Below are positions 25,660 through 39,829 of a stretch of DNA of 64,000 bases, piece by piece (positions within the stretch are counted from its first letter, which is position 1; the number at the start of each line of letters is the position of its first letter). The position numbers and the translations under genes were made by a program. Source of the stretch: Isoetes taiwanensis (lineage: Eukaryota > Streptophyta > Lycopodiopsida > Isoetales > Isoetaceae); NCBI GenBank assembly GCA_021234155.1, contig JAJEKV010000054.1, positions 2,643,702-2,707,701 of the forward strand, given 5' to 3'. The notes under the pieces are model-generated. The model had not been told where the DNA came from. It made no database searches and saw nothing but the letters and a program-made list of their open reading frames with translations.

Positions 25660-27171
25660 CATCCCTGATTAGCTGCATCATTGGGACCAGAAGGGTACTG
25701 TTTTCTGAGCTTAGGGGGCCTCAGAATTCCAGAGGTAACATTGGTGCTAGGTAGCTGTTTCTTCCTGTATTTAGTATTGTATCCAAGACTAGCATTATCA
25801 TGCTGATGATCCAGTAAAAACTTACGAGACTTGAGGGTCTTTTCCAGGATGTCTACTGCCCTATGATCACCAAAGAAAGTCTTAAGATTATAATCCTTGT
25901 TTTCAGCCAGTTTATCAGTCATCTTGAACATAATATCCCTGATCATCAGATATCCTATATATGAGAGGACAACTGTTTTTATGGGTTCAGAAGCCAGAAA
26001 TTGAGATATCAGTGCAAACCTCATTTGGATTGTTTCCCTAGGCCAAAGGACTTCCAAGTTATTCAGCATAAACCATACAACATGGTCAAAACCGGATGAT
26101 GTTGTCCACACACTTGACATCCAGGTGATCTTGTCACAATTACATTTGAAGAAAGGGCAATAGGTGCCACACCCTTTTAAGGTAAAATCAATTCTTGGCT
26201 CATCTGTTTTGGCCATATGCCCCTTTTGTCCAGATGTATAGTGCACTTCCAATCTTGCAATTCCCTCGCCAAGAAACTCAAAATTGAAGGAAAATTCATT
26301 TCTATCTTCTTGATATGTTTAATGAAGGCCATAGCATCCTTTTCTGCTTTCTCCACTTCATGTTTCTGCAATCTTGCTAGTTTTATCCAAGTTTCCCTAT
26401 TAATTGGTGCAATCACACCCAGATTCTTGTTGTTCCAAAGTCCTTGATTGAATTGCTCACCGTGAATTTCTACATTCTGTGGGACATCTTTGAAACCGCA
26501 TACAATTAAAATGATTTAACTCTTTGATGTTATAATCCTCAAGTTTTTTCAAAATAACTGTTTCTTCATCATCCCCTTCAAGGCAGTTATTACTAGCAAT
26601 ATTACCTGGAAACTGCTCTTCAGCACCAACATCAAGATCAAATAAGCAATTATCCAGTGGGGCTGTAATAATTTCACTTCCCTTGGAAGCCCTAGGTACT
26701 TCTGCCTTACTGTTTGGTATGTAGGAATTTGTCAGGTTATTAATGTCCTCCAGGGCAGTAAAACCTTGGATGAAAGTCCACAGCATCAATGTATCCTTCT
26801 TATCTGCTGCCATAAGCTTACCAGGTAAGGTATTATAAGCATTAATGATTAGGCTATGGCACTTATCATAATGCATTCTTAAGTGGACACTAGCTCTAGT
26901 ATACCATTAAACCCAAGGAACAGAATAACTGATACTTCCCCTTCAGCCAAAGTGCATTCCTTGCAAATAAGGAGGTTATGTACCTCTTGTAGTTTAATGC
27001 AGGAAAGTATCGTTTGAACAGCCTTATTAGGAGCCAGTATGCCTGCTGAAGAATATCCAAGTTTAACCAGCTCCGGGTACCAGCCTGGTCGATTACTTAA
27101 TGATTCCTGATCCACCACAGCATTGTTTTCCCTCATAACAGAAGGTATGTTGGTTTTGAAGGAGACAGCTT
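25660..27171 (-). pseudogene. ORF1 protein of the decayed element
   Basis: After a TTGTTGTAG acceptor near 27171 the frame reads RPGWYPELVKLGYSSAGILA, then APNKAVQTILSC. Downstream frames carry GQKGHMAKTDEPRIDF, then TYCPFFKCNCD, then SGILRPPKLRK near 25700. Each block is conserved in the other copy at 50343-51933. Frame changes at about 26880, 26460 and 26250 break it into four pieces. The function is unknown. Confidence 0.8.
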
Positions 27172-29149
27172 CCTACAACAAGTTTCAATTAGTATTACTC
27201 AAAGCATGCAAATATTTAAATAAACAAAGCATGCAAATATTTGTCTCTAAGGCCTACACTGGCAAAACCAGTGACCTGAAATGGGGGAATATATAAACTG
27301 GCCTAAACAAATCCTTTTGACTTGAGTTGACATCCAAATAATCCTTTAGGATTATTGGACTTATCAGACCCCAAAACTGGGGAGGCCTTAGAGACAAATA
27401 TTTAATCAATTTCTAAACCTAGAATAGTATTTATGCAAAACATGCACAGCCCATATTACATTCATGCCTTAAAGAAACATAGAAACCTCATTGGCAAAGC
27501 GGATACGAAACATAAAAAGCGGATATTATCCATTATCCAACAAGATGTCAGATTGGCTATATGATATATTGACAGCAGATTACATTAATTTTTACATTGG
27601 TACCTAAGATGAAAGCATCTGGACTCATCAAAGTTATGCTTATTTGATCCGATAAGTACAAAACATAGAACTAGAACAAATTAAAATGCAAGGATCCGTG
27701 GAATAATGTAAAATATGTTTGTTAAATTATTTGACAACAAAGCAGATTCATGTAACCACGATATATCAGCAATACCATATTGGTTACCAAATGAAAAGCG
27801 GAGGTAATATTTCATTAAAAAGGAATCCAAAAAATATCACGCTAATATTCAAAGTTTAATAGTAGAATTAATCAAAGTGACAAAAGAATGTAATCACTTT
27901 ACCCAAATGAATCTCGATTTCGACACCAATTAAGTATGTGAGGTGCATACCTTATTAAACCAACAACCATATCATAGATAAAATTTCAGCATTATTCTTC
28001 AATCTTCAAGCAGTCATTCATCCACAAAGCATCATGAAATGCATGGGAGAAGAGAGTCCGGTTACTGGGTCAAAAATCACATATTAGCCTATGGGTAATG
28101 ATGAAATGACTCTGGGGTAAGCTATGGACACTCTTGGCATATTTCAGCCCTTTACCACGCCAATTACCATAAATTTAACAAGAGCTAAACTTAAACAAAC
28201 CATAAAAAGCGGCTTTATGGAAATGATTTATACATGATTAAGCAATCTATTGGCTGCCCTTTCCAATAATCACAAAGCTAGGCCACTTAAAATCTATTGG
28301 CCTTGCCAATGCTAGGAATAGCACGAGATCCTACATATTAGTAAATATTAAGTGTTAGATCTAATGTGTCAACACTAGGCATAATAACCACCCATTAGCT
28401 ACTGCCCATCCAGACCCGAATCAGGTTTTGTGTACCAATTAGGCCAATACTAGAAAGTTCATGGCATTGCTACAACTAAAGCTCGGATATCGGATATACT
28501 ATGAAGTCACAAATTTGCACTGCATCTTTAACCACGTCGATCCGGTGCCATGTTCATCCGGGGTTGCCTTTTAGCCTTGTAAACCTTAGAGAACTTTTTA
28601 CCATACCTTCCACATAAAGATTCCTGCCACAAACTACTAGTACTGCATAGATCCTTTTATAGGTTTAAAACCTTAGCTAGGTAAAATTTAACATGTTCCC
28701 CTTAGTGGGATTTATGAAATCCAGATGTATTTAAATCTAAGCCTGAACAACTAAGGATTATGAATTTCAAAGGAATACCCATTTCTAAACCAATACATTA
28801 TTTCATGCAACTCCCCATTATAGATGTGAGGTTAGAAAATTGGATCGAGAATCAAAAGGAACATATCTAGGGAAAGAAAACACGTGTACATTTCCATATA
28901 TCTCCTAAATTGTGAGAAAGAATGTGTATCAATTTAGGATAAAATTAGACCTGATTTAGCGTAAGATCCTCATCGAGATGTCATCCTCCTCCTCATTTGC
29001 GAATCGGCAACAATCTCTATGCTCTTTTCCTCAATAATTTGCTTGCTGTTGTCCAGAGCACTCTTTTCTTTAGATGCACCGCACATGTCCGAAGGGCTGG
29101 TATAAACTTTGAAATGCCAACAGAGATCTATCCCTATTGGGATGAACAT

Positions 29150-29300
29150 TATGCAACTGCATAATTCAAGGAGTCTGTGTCTTTGTAGGGCCGAGGGCTT
29201 GGGTGTTCAATCCCAACTTTCCTAAGGGCTTCAATCAATTTTCCCCTGGTATGTCCCCTGTTTTGGGACCCCTCTGAAGGCCAGTCATACATCACAACCC
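29150..29300 (-). pseudogene. SAP-like first exon of the decayed element
   Basis: SEGSQNRGHTRGKLIEALRK followed by VGIEHPSPRP matches RPEGAHNKGQTRHKLIEVLR plus RHGIEHPSVQP in the 4.3-kb repeats at 46.4 and 54.9 kb. The second helix of the putative SAP fold is lost here. Confidence 0.7.
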
Positions 29301-30551
<1,251 letters not shown>

Positions 30552-30599
30552 AGTGTTTGTATTATGAAGGACTGCATGAAGTCGACCCTACAAAATACG

Positions 30600-31975
30600 A
30601 CAATGTGGAAGATTCCCCTAGATTTTTAAGATTCTACAAATATTTCTCTAGATTCCCAAAGACTATTCCAAGATTTGCATAATATTTTATGTACATTCTT
30701 CTAGATTCATTCAGATTTTATAAAGATTCCCCTAGATTCCCCTGTATTCTCAAAGAAATTATGAAGATTCCCTTGGTTTCCCCTAGATTCTCAAAAGATT
30801 TTCCCGAGATTCCCATACATTCCTTAAGATTCCCTAAGAAAATCTTCAGACTCCCTTGAATTCTCAGAGGTTGTCCCAAGATTCACCTAAATTGGCCATG
30901 ATTCTATGTACGTTCTCTTGGATTCCCTAAGATTCTATGAAGATTCCATTTGGTTCTCCAAGGTTTTATCAAGATTCCCCCAGATTTCCAAAGATTTTAC
31001 GAAAATTTCATTGGATTCCTTTAGATCGCATGAAGATCCCCTTAAACCTCCAAGATTCCATCAAGATTCCCCCATAATCTCAAAGATTCTATCGAGATTC
31101 CCCTAGATGCTCAAAGATTCTCTCATGATTTAGATAGATTCCCCAAGATTATATGTAGATTCTCCTAGATTCTCTAAGATCCTATCAAGATTCCCCTAGA
31201 TTCTTAGATATTCTATGAAGATTCTCTAAGATTTTCTTGAGATTCCCTTGGATTCCCAAAGATTATCCCAATATCCACCTAGATTCCCCATGATTCTATA
31301 TAGATTCTCTTGGATTCCTTAGATTATATGAAGATTCCTCTAGATTCTCCAAAATTCCACCCAGAACCCCAGATTCCCAAGGATTTTATGAAAATTCCTT
31401 TAGGTTCCCTTAGATCCTTTGAAGATTCCCTTAGGTTCTCAAGATTCTATCAAGATTCCCCTAGATTCTCAAAGATTCCATCAAGATTCGTTTAGATTCC
31501 CAAATATCCTCTCAAGATTCATATACATTCTCCAAGATTCTATGTAGATTCTCAAAGATTCTCTAAGATCCTATCAAGATTCCCCTAGATTCTCAAATAT
31601 TCTATGAAGATTCCCTTAGGTTCTCCAAGGTTCATTCGAGATTCTCGAAGATTCTATCAGGATTCCTCTAGATTCACAAAGATTCTCCCAAGATTCACGT
31701 AGATTCTCCAAGATCCTATGTAGATCCTTTTAGATTCTCTAAGATCCTATCAAGATTCCTCGAGATTCTCAAATATTCTATGAAGGTTCCATGGGTTCCC
31801 ATAAACTCTCTCGAGATTCCTCCAGATTCCCAAAGATTATCCAAGATTCACCTAGATTCCCATGATTCTATGTAGATTCTCTTAGATTTCCTTAGATTTT
31901 ATGAAGATTCTCTAGATCCTTCAACATTCCATCAAAATTCTCTTAGATTCTCCTAGATTCCATCAAATCCTAACG
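30600..31975. repeat. AGATTC array
   Basis: Same family and orientation as 18640-19800, with units of the CAAAGATTCTATCGAGATTC and CCCCTAGATTCTC type. Ends at unique sequence near 31975. Confidence 0.85.
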
Positions 31976-32089
31976 CGATTGACACGTAAAACGCTAACGC
32001 ACTACAATCCCTTCCATCCCCGCTGTCCGATCCGAATATCCTCCTGCATATACTGAACAAATACGTACCTTAATAACTTTTGCCAATAT

Positions 32090-33170
32090 TGTTAAAAAAC
32101 AAAGGCGATGGCGGCTGCATCATATTTACCCTTCTCAGACACAGACACATGTTTCTAAGGAACCATCTACCCTTGGGGGAGGAAACTCTACTTGGCAGCC
32201 TCCAGATTGGGCTGTGGAGCCTAGACTTGGCATCTAGTGGCTGGAAGTAATGAAAGAAGGAGAATTGGTTGATACGATTTCATTGACAAAACGCTGCTGT
32301 CTTTTTGTAGGATGGCTGCGATGTGCAACTACGTTCTTGACCCATCCATCTGTTTCCAGACAGCATGCAGCAGTTGTGCTGCACAAAAATCGAGGGTATG
32401 ATACAGCTCTTTGACCATGTGGTGTAGAGTTCAGTGTTGATGTTGATGTATAGTAATTGAACATTGCTTATTGGATTGCCTAACACATTGTTGGGAAGCA
32501 CTCAACTTGTGTTCAGAGGCACTGGTATCTGCTCGAAGTGTGAACCTTTTCGCTTTGTCGAACCATCCAATTATCATTGAGTGGAGTAAAAGCTTCGTAA
32601 AATAGCCTTTGATTGCTTTTAATTACCTTTATCCTGCTCGATGTTCATTACTCGTTGTATGGGTGAGGATCTATACAAACTTGAAACTTTTAATGTAGTC
32701 ATTGTTCAAAGGGGGCAACAGAGGCTGGAAGCTTACCCTTATTTGCTTATGTCAGAAAGAATTTCCGTTATGTACTCAGATGGTCAATGTGCTCTCTTGT
32801 CAATACAGTGATTTTTTACGGTGACATGTACGGTTCATTCCATTTCTTAATTCTAATTGTAATCTTCTAAATATGCGGCATATATGTCATTGACCTTGGA
32901 TCAGTTCATGGCACTTTTGTGCAAATGAGCGGCTGAGCAAGGATAATCCAGTGGAGCTGGAGGTTGGACAGTCACTCCGCTTTGGTGGATCTACCAGGAG
33001 CTATGTCCTTAGAAAACTTTCAGGGCCGCCTCATTCTCCCTGCAAAATCCAAATTATGATGGCATATGAATTTCAGCTACAACACCACCATTTTTTCAGA
33101 ATAAAAGACATCGAATGCAAAGCAAAAAAAAAAAATGGTGAAACTTATGGTTTCCTAAACAGTTAGTGTT
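32090..33170 (+). pseudogene. NIPP1-like FHA-domain protein remnant (PP1 regulatory inhibitor)
   Basis: NIPP1-type proteins bind protein phosphatase 1 and spliceosomal phosphoproteins through an N-terminal FHA domain. The first exon (to about 32395) reads TWQPPDWAVEPRLGI, stop, WLEVMKEGELVDTI, then HPSVSRQHAAVVLHKN, the FHA SRQH core. A second exon from about 32879 reads YVIDLGSVHGTFV and, after a 1-nt shift, NERLSKDNPVELEVGQSLRF then GGSTRSYVLRK, the rest of the FHA fold. Lesions are a TAG where Tyr or similar is expected, a garbled stretch around 32300, the 1-nt loss at about 32925, and an acceptor reading GCGG where GCAG is expected. The C-terminal PP1-binding part is not found. Confidence 0.82.
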
Positions 33171-33374
33171 GCAATTAAACCAAGTTTTCCAAATTAATTG
33201 TATCACTGCAGACTATTGTGACCTGTGCCATGGCAAACAAATACAAATCTGACCAGTAACAACCTGGCGTTATTTTGTCAAAACTTGGCTAATGGATGAG
33301 AATGATTCAGAAACTTGGCTAATGGATGAGAATGACAAAATAGACAATCACATTACCTAGTTTTCTTGTCCGCT

Positions 33375-34720
33375 GAATCATATAAGAAGAGCAGCTATTA
33401 TGCATATAGGCATTGCCAGAATAAAGCCTTTGAAAAATGCTCCTCTGAGCGTCTTTGCGGCGATATCTGTTGCGTCTAAATGGCCCAAATATTGCTGTAG
33501 TTGTATGAAATAAGTTTTACAAATCTGCACATGCGCCAGACATTCAAAGTTAAAGATTTGATCGTGCAAGAGCTCACAACGAAGTCAGAGCATAAATAGC
33601 AGTGAGAAAAAGAAGGTACTGATAACCCGGAGAAACAAAAAATCGTTAGCAAGATGCAGGCGAGTTGCTCCTTGTTCTGTCCAGCAAGATGAAAATCGAA
33701 CTATATAGTAGCCAAGTTATAAGGCAGAGGCAAAAGTTGTTCAAAGTAAATTACAGTGTTCAAAAGTTGCTCAGCATCTAGTAACAGAGAACAATTTCTT
33801 GAACAACGGGTCAGGTGCAGAAAACCTAACCGAGATATTAAAAGTTAGAATTTACAAACTGTTTTTCGTATGCAGGTTGTTATAAACAGATACAGGAAGC
33901 AAATAACCTGTGATGTGGGGCCCTATTGCAGACTCGGCTTGCAGATTGCGGAAGAGGCCAGAAAAATTAAAAATGCCCTGCTTGTAGACCAAATGCGAAA
34001 CTGAAACAAATTCGAAAATGATGTGGTAAGAAATTAGAAAGAAGAATCAAAATGCAACTACGAAAAGACGAAATAAAGAACTATAAATTTCTACCTGTGA
34101 TCATGCAAAGACATTCATTCGAGACAAAACTGGATTCTTCTGGAACAACTCTAGTGGCAGAAAATAGCACGTCGTCATGATAGCTGTATATTATGTTTAT
34201 GAAACTCTGGAGAACAGGTTGTTTACCTAAGCAGGATAACATGCAGATCCGAGTAGTGAACTAAAGGGCACAGTGTGGATGACCCGAAAATAAAAACCCA
34301 ACAGAAAAAAATTCCCGGATCAAAATATCAGAGCCTTGCTGCTTGTCACGTCCTTAAGTTGATGCTCTTCTATATTTGCTTGGCGACATGCCATTTAAGC
34401 TTTTGCCCTTTGTTCTCTATTAGTCTAGAACAGTGAATAAACCACCAAACAACCAACTGCCCTCAAAGCTTAAAAAATCCTTTGAATCACTGAATCATCT
34501 AAGCACTGCGGTATGCTCTCAAAGCTTATAATCCTTTGAACCTCCCAATCATCTACGTTTTCTCTGATCTGCGTTTACTTGCTCTGATGGTGATTTACTC
34601 AAGGCATGGGCTGCTCCTGCTTCTGCCAATTCGATTGGTGGAGCCGAAAACAGTGCCATAGGAAATGAACTGCCGGAGCCCTGGCCATTCTAGGAGCCGC
34701 ACCGTGGCTGCCATAGCCAC
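33375..34720 (-). other. Unrecognised minus-strand gene fragment with C-terminal hydrophobic tail
   Basis: After an ACTACAG acceptor near 33498 the minus strand reads QYLGHLDATDIAAKTLRG then AFFKGFILAMPICIIAALLI and stops at about 33378. The end is a hydrophobic tail, as in a tail-anchored protein. About 1.1 kb upstream an ATG near 34660 starts MALFSAPPIELAEAGAAHAL and meets a possible GAGCAA|GTAAAC donor. Whether these pieces belong to one gene is not shown. No family is recognised. Confidence 0.3.
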
Positions 34721-35154
34721 AAAAAACGAACAAAAGAATTATAAGAATTCGTCTAAAAACTTCGCATATTTTTTGCTGCCATTATTGTTTTTGCTGCCAC
34801 AGCATTGTGTGCAATTAATATGCACGACACTTTAAATCAGGATACGTGTTGCCCTTTCGTTTCTTATACTGTGCCACCTCATTCTTTAATATAAATGATG
34901 TAAGTTTCCTTGTACTTTCTTTAACTTTGAATTGGACGGCCACGATTTAACCTGCCCCACATCCGACGGCTTGGTTATGTGGTGCATGCCCCCATGCATG
35001 CTCATGCATGCCCCCCATGAAGATCTAATGGCTACATGTTCGCCACCTCACCTGTTTTTAAACGAACGGCCGAGATAACTTGAATATATGAACCTATTCA
35101 TAATGCCCCAGCATGTGATATACGTTTATATATATTAATGATATATATATATAT

Positions 35155-36060
35155 TCCAATGAGTGGTGGTTTGGCACAGTTCCGTTGTGGTTGGAGCCAA
35201 TGTGATCGAACTCTAAGGGAATCCATAGGAATCTCAGAGAATCTAAAGGAATCTTCATAAATACTTGGAGAATCTAGAGGAATCCTGATGCAATCTTGGA
35301 GAATCTAGGTGAATCTTCATAGAATCTTAGAGAATCTAAAGGAATCTCAAGAGAATCTTAGGGAATCTATGGGAATCTCAAGAGAATCTTTGGGAATCTA
35401 TGGGAATCTCAAGAGAATCTTGGAAATCAAAGGGAATCTCAAGAGAATCTTTGGAAAATCAACGGGAATCTATAGGAATCACGAGAGAATCTTTGAGAAT
35501 TTAAGGGAATCCAAGGGAATCTTTATAGAATCTAGAGGAATCTTGATGGAATCATGTCAAGTCTAAGGGAATCTTCATAGGATCTTAGAGAATAGAGGAA
35601 TCTTAAGAGAATCTTTGGGAATCTAAAGGAATCTTTCTAAAAGCTTTGAGAATCTAGTGAAATCATGATGGAATCTTGGAGAATCATGGAGAATTTTCCT
35701 ATAATCTAAAGGAATCTAGGAGAATCTTCATCAAATCTTGGAGAATTCAATAGAACTACATAGAATTTTGGGGAATCTAGAGGAGTCTTGGGATAATCTT
35801 TGGGAATCTAGACGAATATCAAGAGAATCTTTGGGAACCTAGGGGAATTAAGGGAATGTTCATAAAATCTTTAAGAATCTTGATAGAATCTAGGGAAATC
35901 TTCATAGAATCTAGGGGAATCTCTATAGAATCTTGGAGAATCTTGGCATAATCTTTGGAAATCTAGGAGATTCTAAAAAGAATCTTTGTTAACATAGGAT
36001 TCATAAAGAGCCTAGGGAAATGCTTATAGAATCTTCATTGAATGACTCTGCATTGGCTTC
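35155..36060. repeat. Left arm, GAATCT array
   Basis: It starts 'attccaatgagtggtggttt' and runs as an array. The open frame at 35309-35566 recurs almost residue for residue on the opposite strand at 36565-36819, so the arms are very similar. The shared frame is a by-product of the repeat. Confidence 0.9.
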
Positions 36061-36097
36061 CGGTCGAATTTGTGCAGTCCCTCATAGTAGAACCACT

Positions 36098-36098
<1 letters not shown>

Positions 36099-36165
<67 letters not shown>
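36099..36165. repeat. (TA)n near palindrome centre
   Basis: About 34 TA units after the conserved 'catagtagaaccacttg' border. About 120 bp of unique sequence follows on the right, so the centre is asymmetric. Confidence 0.9.
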
Positions 36166-36168
<3 letters not shown>

Positions 36169-36289
36169 ATTTTTGAATCGGCTTTCAGGATTCAGTCTAA
36201 TCAGATTAAAATTCATCCATATGGCAGAGTTATGATGGTTATAGTGATGATGGGTCAGAATCGACTACACATGCATCTTCTTCTACAGA

Positions 36290-37000
36290 TTGGTTCCCAA
36301 AGATTCTCTTGATATTCGTCTAGATTCCCAAAGATTATCCCAAGACTCCTCTAGATTCCCCAAAATTCTATGTAGTTCTATTGAATTCTCCAAGATTTGA
36401 TGAAGATTCTCCTAGATTCCTTTAGATTATAGGAAAATTCTCCATGATTCTCCAAGATTCCATCATGATTTCACTAGATTCTCAAAGCTTTTAGAAAGAT
36501 TCCTTTAGATTCCCAAAGATTCTCTTAAGATTCCTCTATTCTCTAAGATCCTATGAAGATTCCCTTAGACTTGACATGATTCCATCAAGATTCCTCTAGA
36601 TTCTATAAAGATTCCCTTGGATTCCCTTAAATTCTCAAAGATTCTCTTGATTCCTATAGATTCCGTTGATTTTCCAAAGATTCTCTTGATATTCCCTTTT
36701 ATTTCCAAGATTCTCTTTAGATTCCCATAGATTCCCAAAGATTCTCTTGAGATTCCCATAGATTCCCTAAGATTCTCTTGAGATTCCTTTAGATTCTCTA
36801 AGATTCTATGAAGATTCACCTAGATTCTCCAAGATTGCATCAGATTCCTCTAGATTCTCCAAGTATTTATGAAGATTCCTTTAGATTCTCACGAGATTCC
36901 TATGGATTCCCTTAGAGTTCGATCACATTGGCTCCAACCACAACGGGGCGTGCCAAACCACCACTCATTGGAAAGCTCTCGATGAGAGGAGTCCAATGGC
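36290..37000. repeat. Right arm, AGATTC array
   Basis: Inverse of 35155-36060. It ends with 'ccaaaccaccactcattgga', the complement of the left arm's outer text. Confidence 0.9.
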
Positions 37001-37102
37001 GTGGGTCCCACCTTCATCCGACCCCCCCTCGCAAGCTATGTACCTTTGAATGTGATTAAGCGGAAGGAAGCTTCATAGAAAGTCCACTCATAAATGCTTT
37101 GC

Positions 37103-37988
37103 CACCTCATTACCTTTTTTATTAATGAGGGTGACACCTCACCTCCTTTAAAAAAAAAAAAAATCAATTTAATATTAAAAAGTCAATGGCTAAGATTTAT
37201 GCTCACCTTTTGATCTAGCGGTTAAGATCCTGCTACACCAAAGTCACTTTAAAAGGACCTTCCTTGCACCTTCCTCATAAAAACCAAGGGCTAGGATTAA
37301 TCCTCCCTTTTGATCCAACGGTCCGGGGATGTGGTGCATGCCCCCATGCATGACCCATGCATGCCTCCATGCATGCCCATCATATCGAGGCCATAGGGTT
37401 GCGCCACCTCTTATTCCCCAAAGGGTGAGCGGCCCGAGATGACAACTTTATATAAAATGTCCACGATGCCCATAGCATGTGATATACGTGTATATATATT
37501 AATGATATATATACAATTATATTATGGGTCCTATGGGGGGGTGAAAGTTTGTAGAGATTATTCCTGGCCGTCGATTTTTTGAGGTGTCGCGACAATGGCC
37601 CTTGGATTTGATGGGGGGGCATGCATGGGGCATGCATGGGGCATGCACCCCATCCCCAGCGTCGACGGCATGCGAGAAATCGTGGCCCTTGATTTTAAGC
37701 TTAAGGAAGGTGCAAGGAAATTGTTGATGGAGATTGATCTCGTACTGTCCATCTCGAGATGGAGCCGGTCCCATCGATGACACTTCAATCAACCCCAAGC
37801 AGCCCCCTTTATTTGGGGCTTTTGATGTGGCCCGTTAGATCTAGGGATTCAATTGGGGCATTTTATGTAGACCGTCCATCCTTGAAATTAGGGCATTTTA
37901 TATTTTATATTTAATGTTTATTAAATATTGGATGTGCAAGGAAATGTGCAAAAAAATTGTATTACATTTAATATGGGGTGAGGTGGCA
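37103..37988. repeat. Two terminal modules back to back (forward then reverse)
   Basis: The forward module (37103-37510) has GCATGC clusters at 37330-37380 and ends in a short TA run. It abuts the reverse module, whose first 210 bp mirror window positions 1-245. Confidence 0.75.
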
Positions 37989-38706
37989 CTGGCAGCAATT
38001 AAGCATCATTAATTATTGTTAGGTGGCAAGTTTTCAGTCCCGTTTCTTCTGTAACATCGTAAGTAGCTAGCTATGGCGACCTCTTGCAAGTAAAGGGAAG
38101 GCCGAAAGCCTTCCGATTTTACAGATCCTCGTTACCTCCCCTTTGTTTTTCTACGATTAGGGTTCTTATAGTTCTTCCGAATTCCTTAGCCGATGGTTTC
38201 TTTGCAGCTTTGCTCCGGTGAAAGCCATCAGTTGGCAAAGCTTGGTGTTGTATTGTTTAGGTTTTCTCATCCTTTTCTTATTGAATCGGCAATGGAGCGA
38301 TTGCTGAGGGCTCTAAAACTCTATGAGCAGACATCCATTCTTAGACGACAGGTCTATATCTGCTTCTAAGCTTGGGTCGGCCAGACTGCTTAGGGCACTA
38401 GCGGAATGCATTTGCGCTCTGGATGAACCAAGACAACTGTGGCTCAATATTTTCTGGGATGTTTTGCATTGCTAAAGAACATTTCTCTTGTGCATTGTGA
38501 GAATTTCATTGAGATGCCTACTCTGATCTAACACATCGGCGGTTCGCATTTGCAGTGTCAGTGACATTATTGGATCTACGAAATATACATCCGAACACCT
38601 CTTGGTAAATTTTTTAACCAGTTGGGAAATTTTTATCCCGTGATTTGTTGTTGTCTGAAATGCGAACAGTTGTGAAACCGGATGATGGCGTTGCTTTTCT
38701 TTGCAG

Positions 38707-39170
38707 CGGCACCAGTGATGGTGGATACAACCTGCGGTTCTTTATTACGTGAATTACAGGTACAACTCCCAAATCTGGTCCATAGTTTGCCTTCTTATAA
38801 AACCCAAGTTCTAAAGTCTAATGCATTTGCAGCATATCTGGGATGAGGTTGGAGAGAATGACATGGAAAGAGATAGAATGCTGCTGCAGTTGGAACAAGA
38901 ATGCCTTGAAGTATATCGTCGAAAGGTAGATCAGGCAAATCATGCAGACTCGTTTGCACGGGCCTTAGCGGTCTGAAGCAGAACTTGCTTCTTTGATATC
39001 TTCCATAGGAGATCGAACTCTTCACACTCGTGTAAGGAGTATATTCAGCTTATTTCAAGTTTCAAATTTCATTGCCCAGAGCTAGATTCAGATTGTGACA
39101 TGAAGGCATGTGTTGTAGTTAGATAAGCATGGTGGAACGCTGAAGGAACAGCTTGCAGCCCTTGATCCCA
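38707..39170 (+). pseudogene. MAP65: MAP65 microtubule-associated protein remnant, N-terminal exons
   Basis: MAP65 proteins cross-link antiparallel microtubules in the preprophase band and phragmoplast. The exon at 38707-38759 reads MVDTTCGSLLRELQ, with ATG at 38718 and CAG|GTACAA after it. After TTTGCAG the exon 38833-39031 reads [36 protein letters not shown] and, after a shift, [20 protein letters not shown] before a GTAAGG donor. After TTGTAG (39118) the text reads GGTLKEQLAALDP. These are the first exons of plant MAP65, in order. The shift sits at GCGGTCTGAA, where GCAGACTCTGAA would restore ALADSEAEL. The long coiled-coil remainder of the roughly 580-residue protein is absent. Confidence 0.85.
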
Positions 39171-39829
39171 TAGGACCCATTTGTGTTAAACAATTGAGAT
39201 TATCTAAAACATTCTAGCATAAGCTAGCATAGATTAGATGACCAGTTTATCTTTGACTCTGATATACTCTGACTCTGATATACTCTGATATAAACATATG
39301 CGATAATATTTTTCTGGTATAAACGCATGAATTTGGCCTGGAATGGCGTCTGTATTTGTTTTTGTTTGCGGAAGCTGGGCGTGATGGAGTTGTGGTGCCG
39401 CAGAGGCTGGTTTAACTTAGCAAGGGCGGGGTTCTAACTAATTTCCTTCACGCCAGGAGACCCAAAGTTGGATCAGGCCTTTTGTTGCAGCTTTCATTTC
39501 TGCCGTCTAGGTTTCCACTTTGGGCTTTTGATTTCACTACTGTTTAGCAATTCGCGCAACTATGACACTCCTGCACATGATTTGATTCTCATCCGAGCTT
39601 GCATTTGCCTTCTAATTGATTTAACTCTCGGTGTTTAACCTTTCCGCAGGCAAAATTCTTCATGTTTAATGGATGGTAATTTGAAGGCCAAATGCACATG
39701 GTTAGATGCAGAACAGGGCAATCATGTACTATTTGTTTCATCAATAAGGAGGTCAGATATAGATACCGTATCTAATCTACAGGTACATTTTCTAAATTAT
39801 GTATCCATCTCTAGCTGGAGCTTGCTTGA

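Larger units (their letters stand above)
34872..37988. mobile_element. 3.1-kb inverted-repeat element with TGCCACCTCA ends
   Basis: It begins TGCCACCTCATTC at 34872 and ends TGAGGTGGCA at 37988. The triplet ctg is found directly outside both ends (34869-34871 and 37989-37991), as expected for a 3-bp target duplication. Inside are a terminal module to a TA tract (35140), two near-identical inverted GAATCT arms around a (TA)n, a second forward module (37103-37510) and a reverse module (37512-37988). No transposase is encoded, so it would be non-autonomous. Confidence 0.6.

Noticed and set aside
30906-36819. Repetitive open frames in GAATCT arrays (ESRGIL/NLKRI-type on the GAATCT strand, SRFPK/DSLRF-type on the other)
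   Set aside because: They follow the 10-bp nucleotide repeat on both strands and are a by-product of it.
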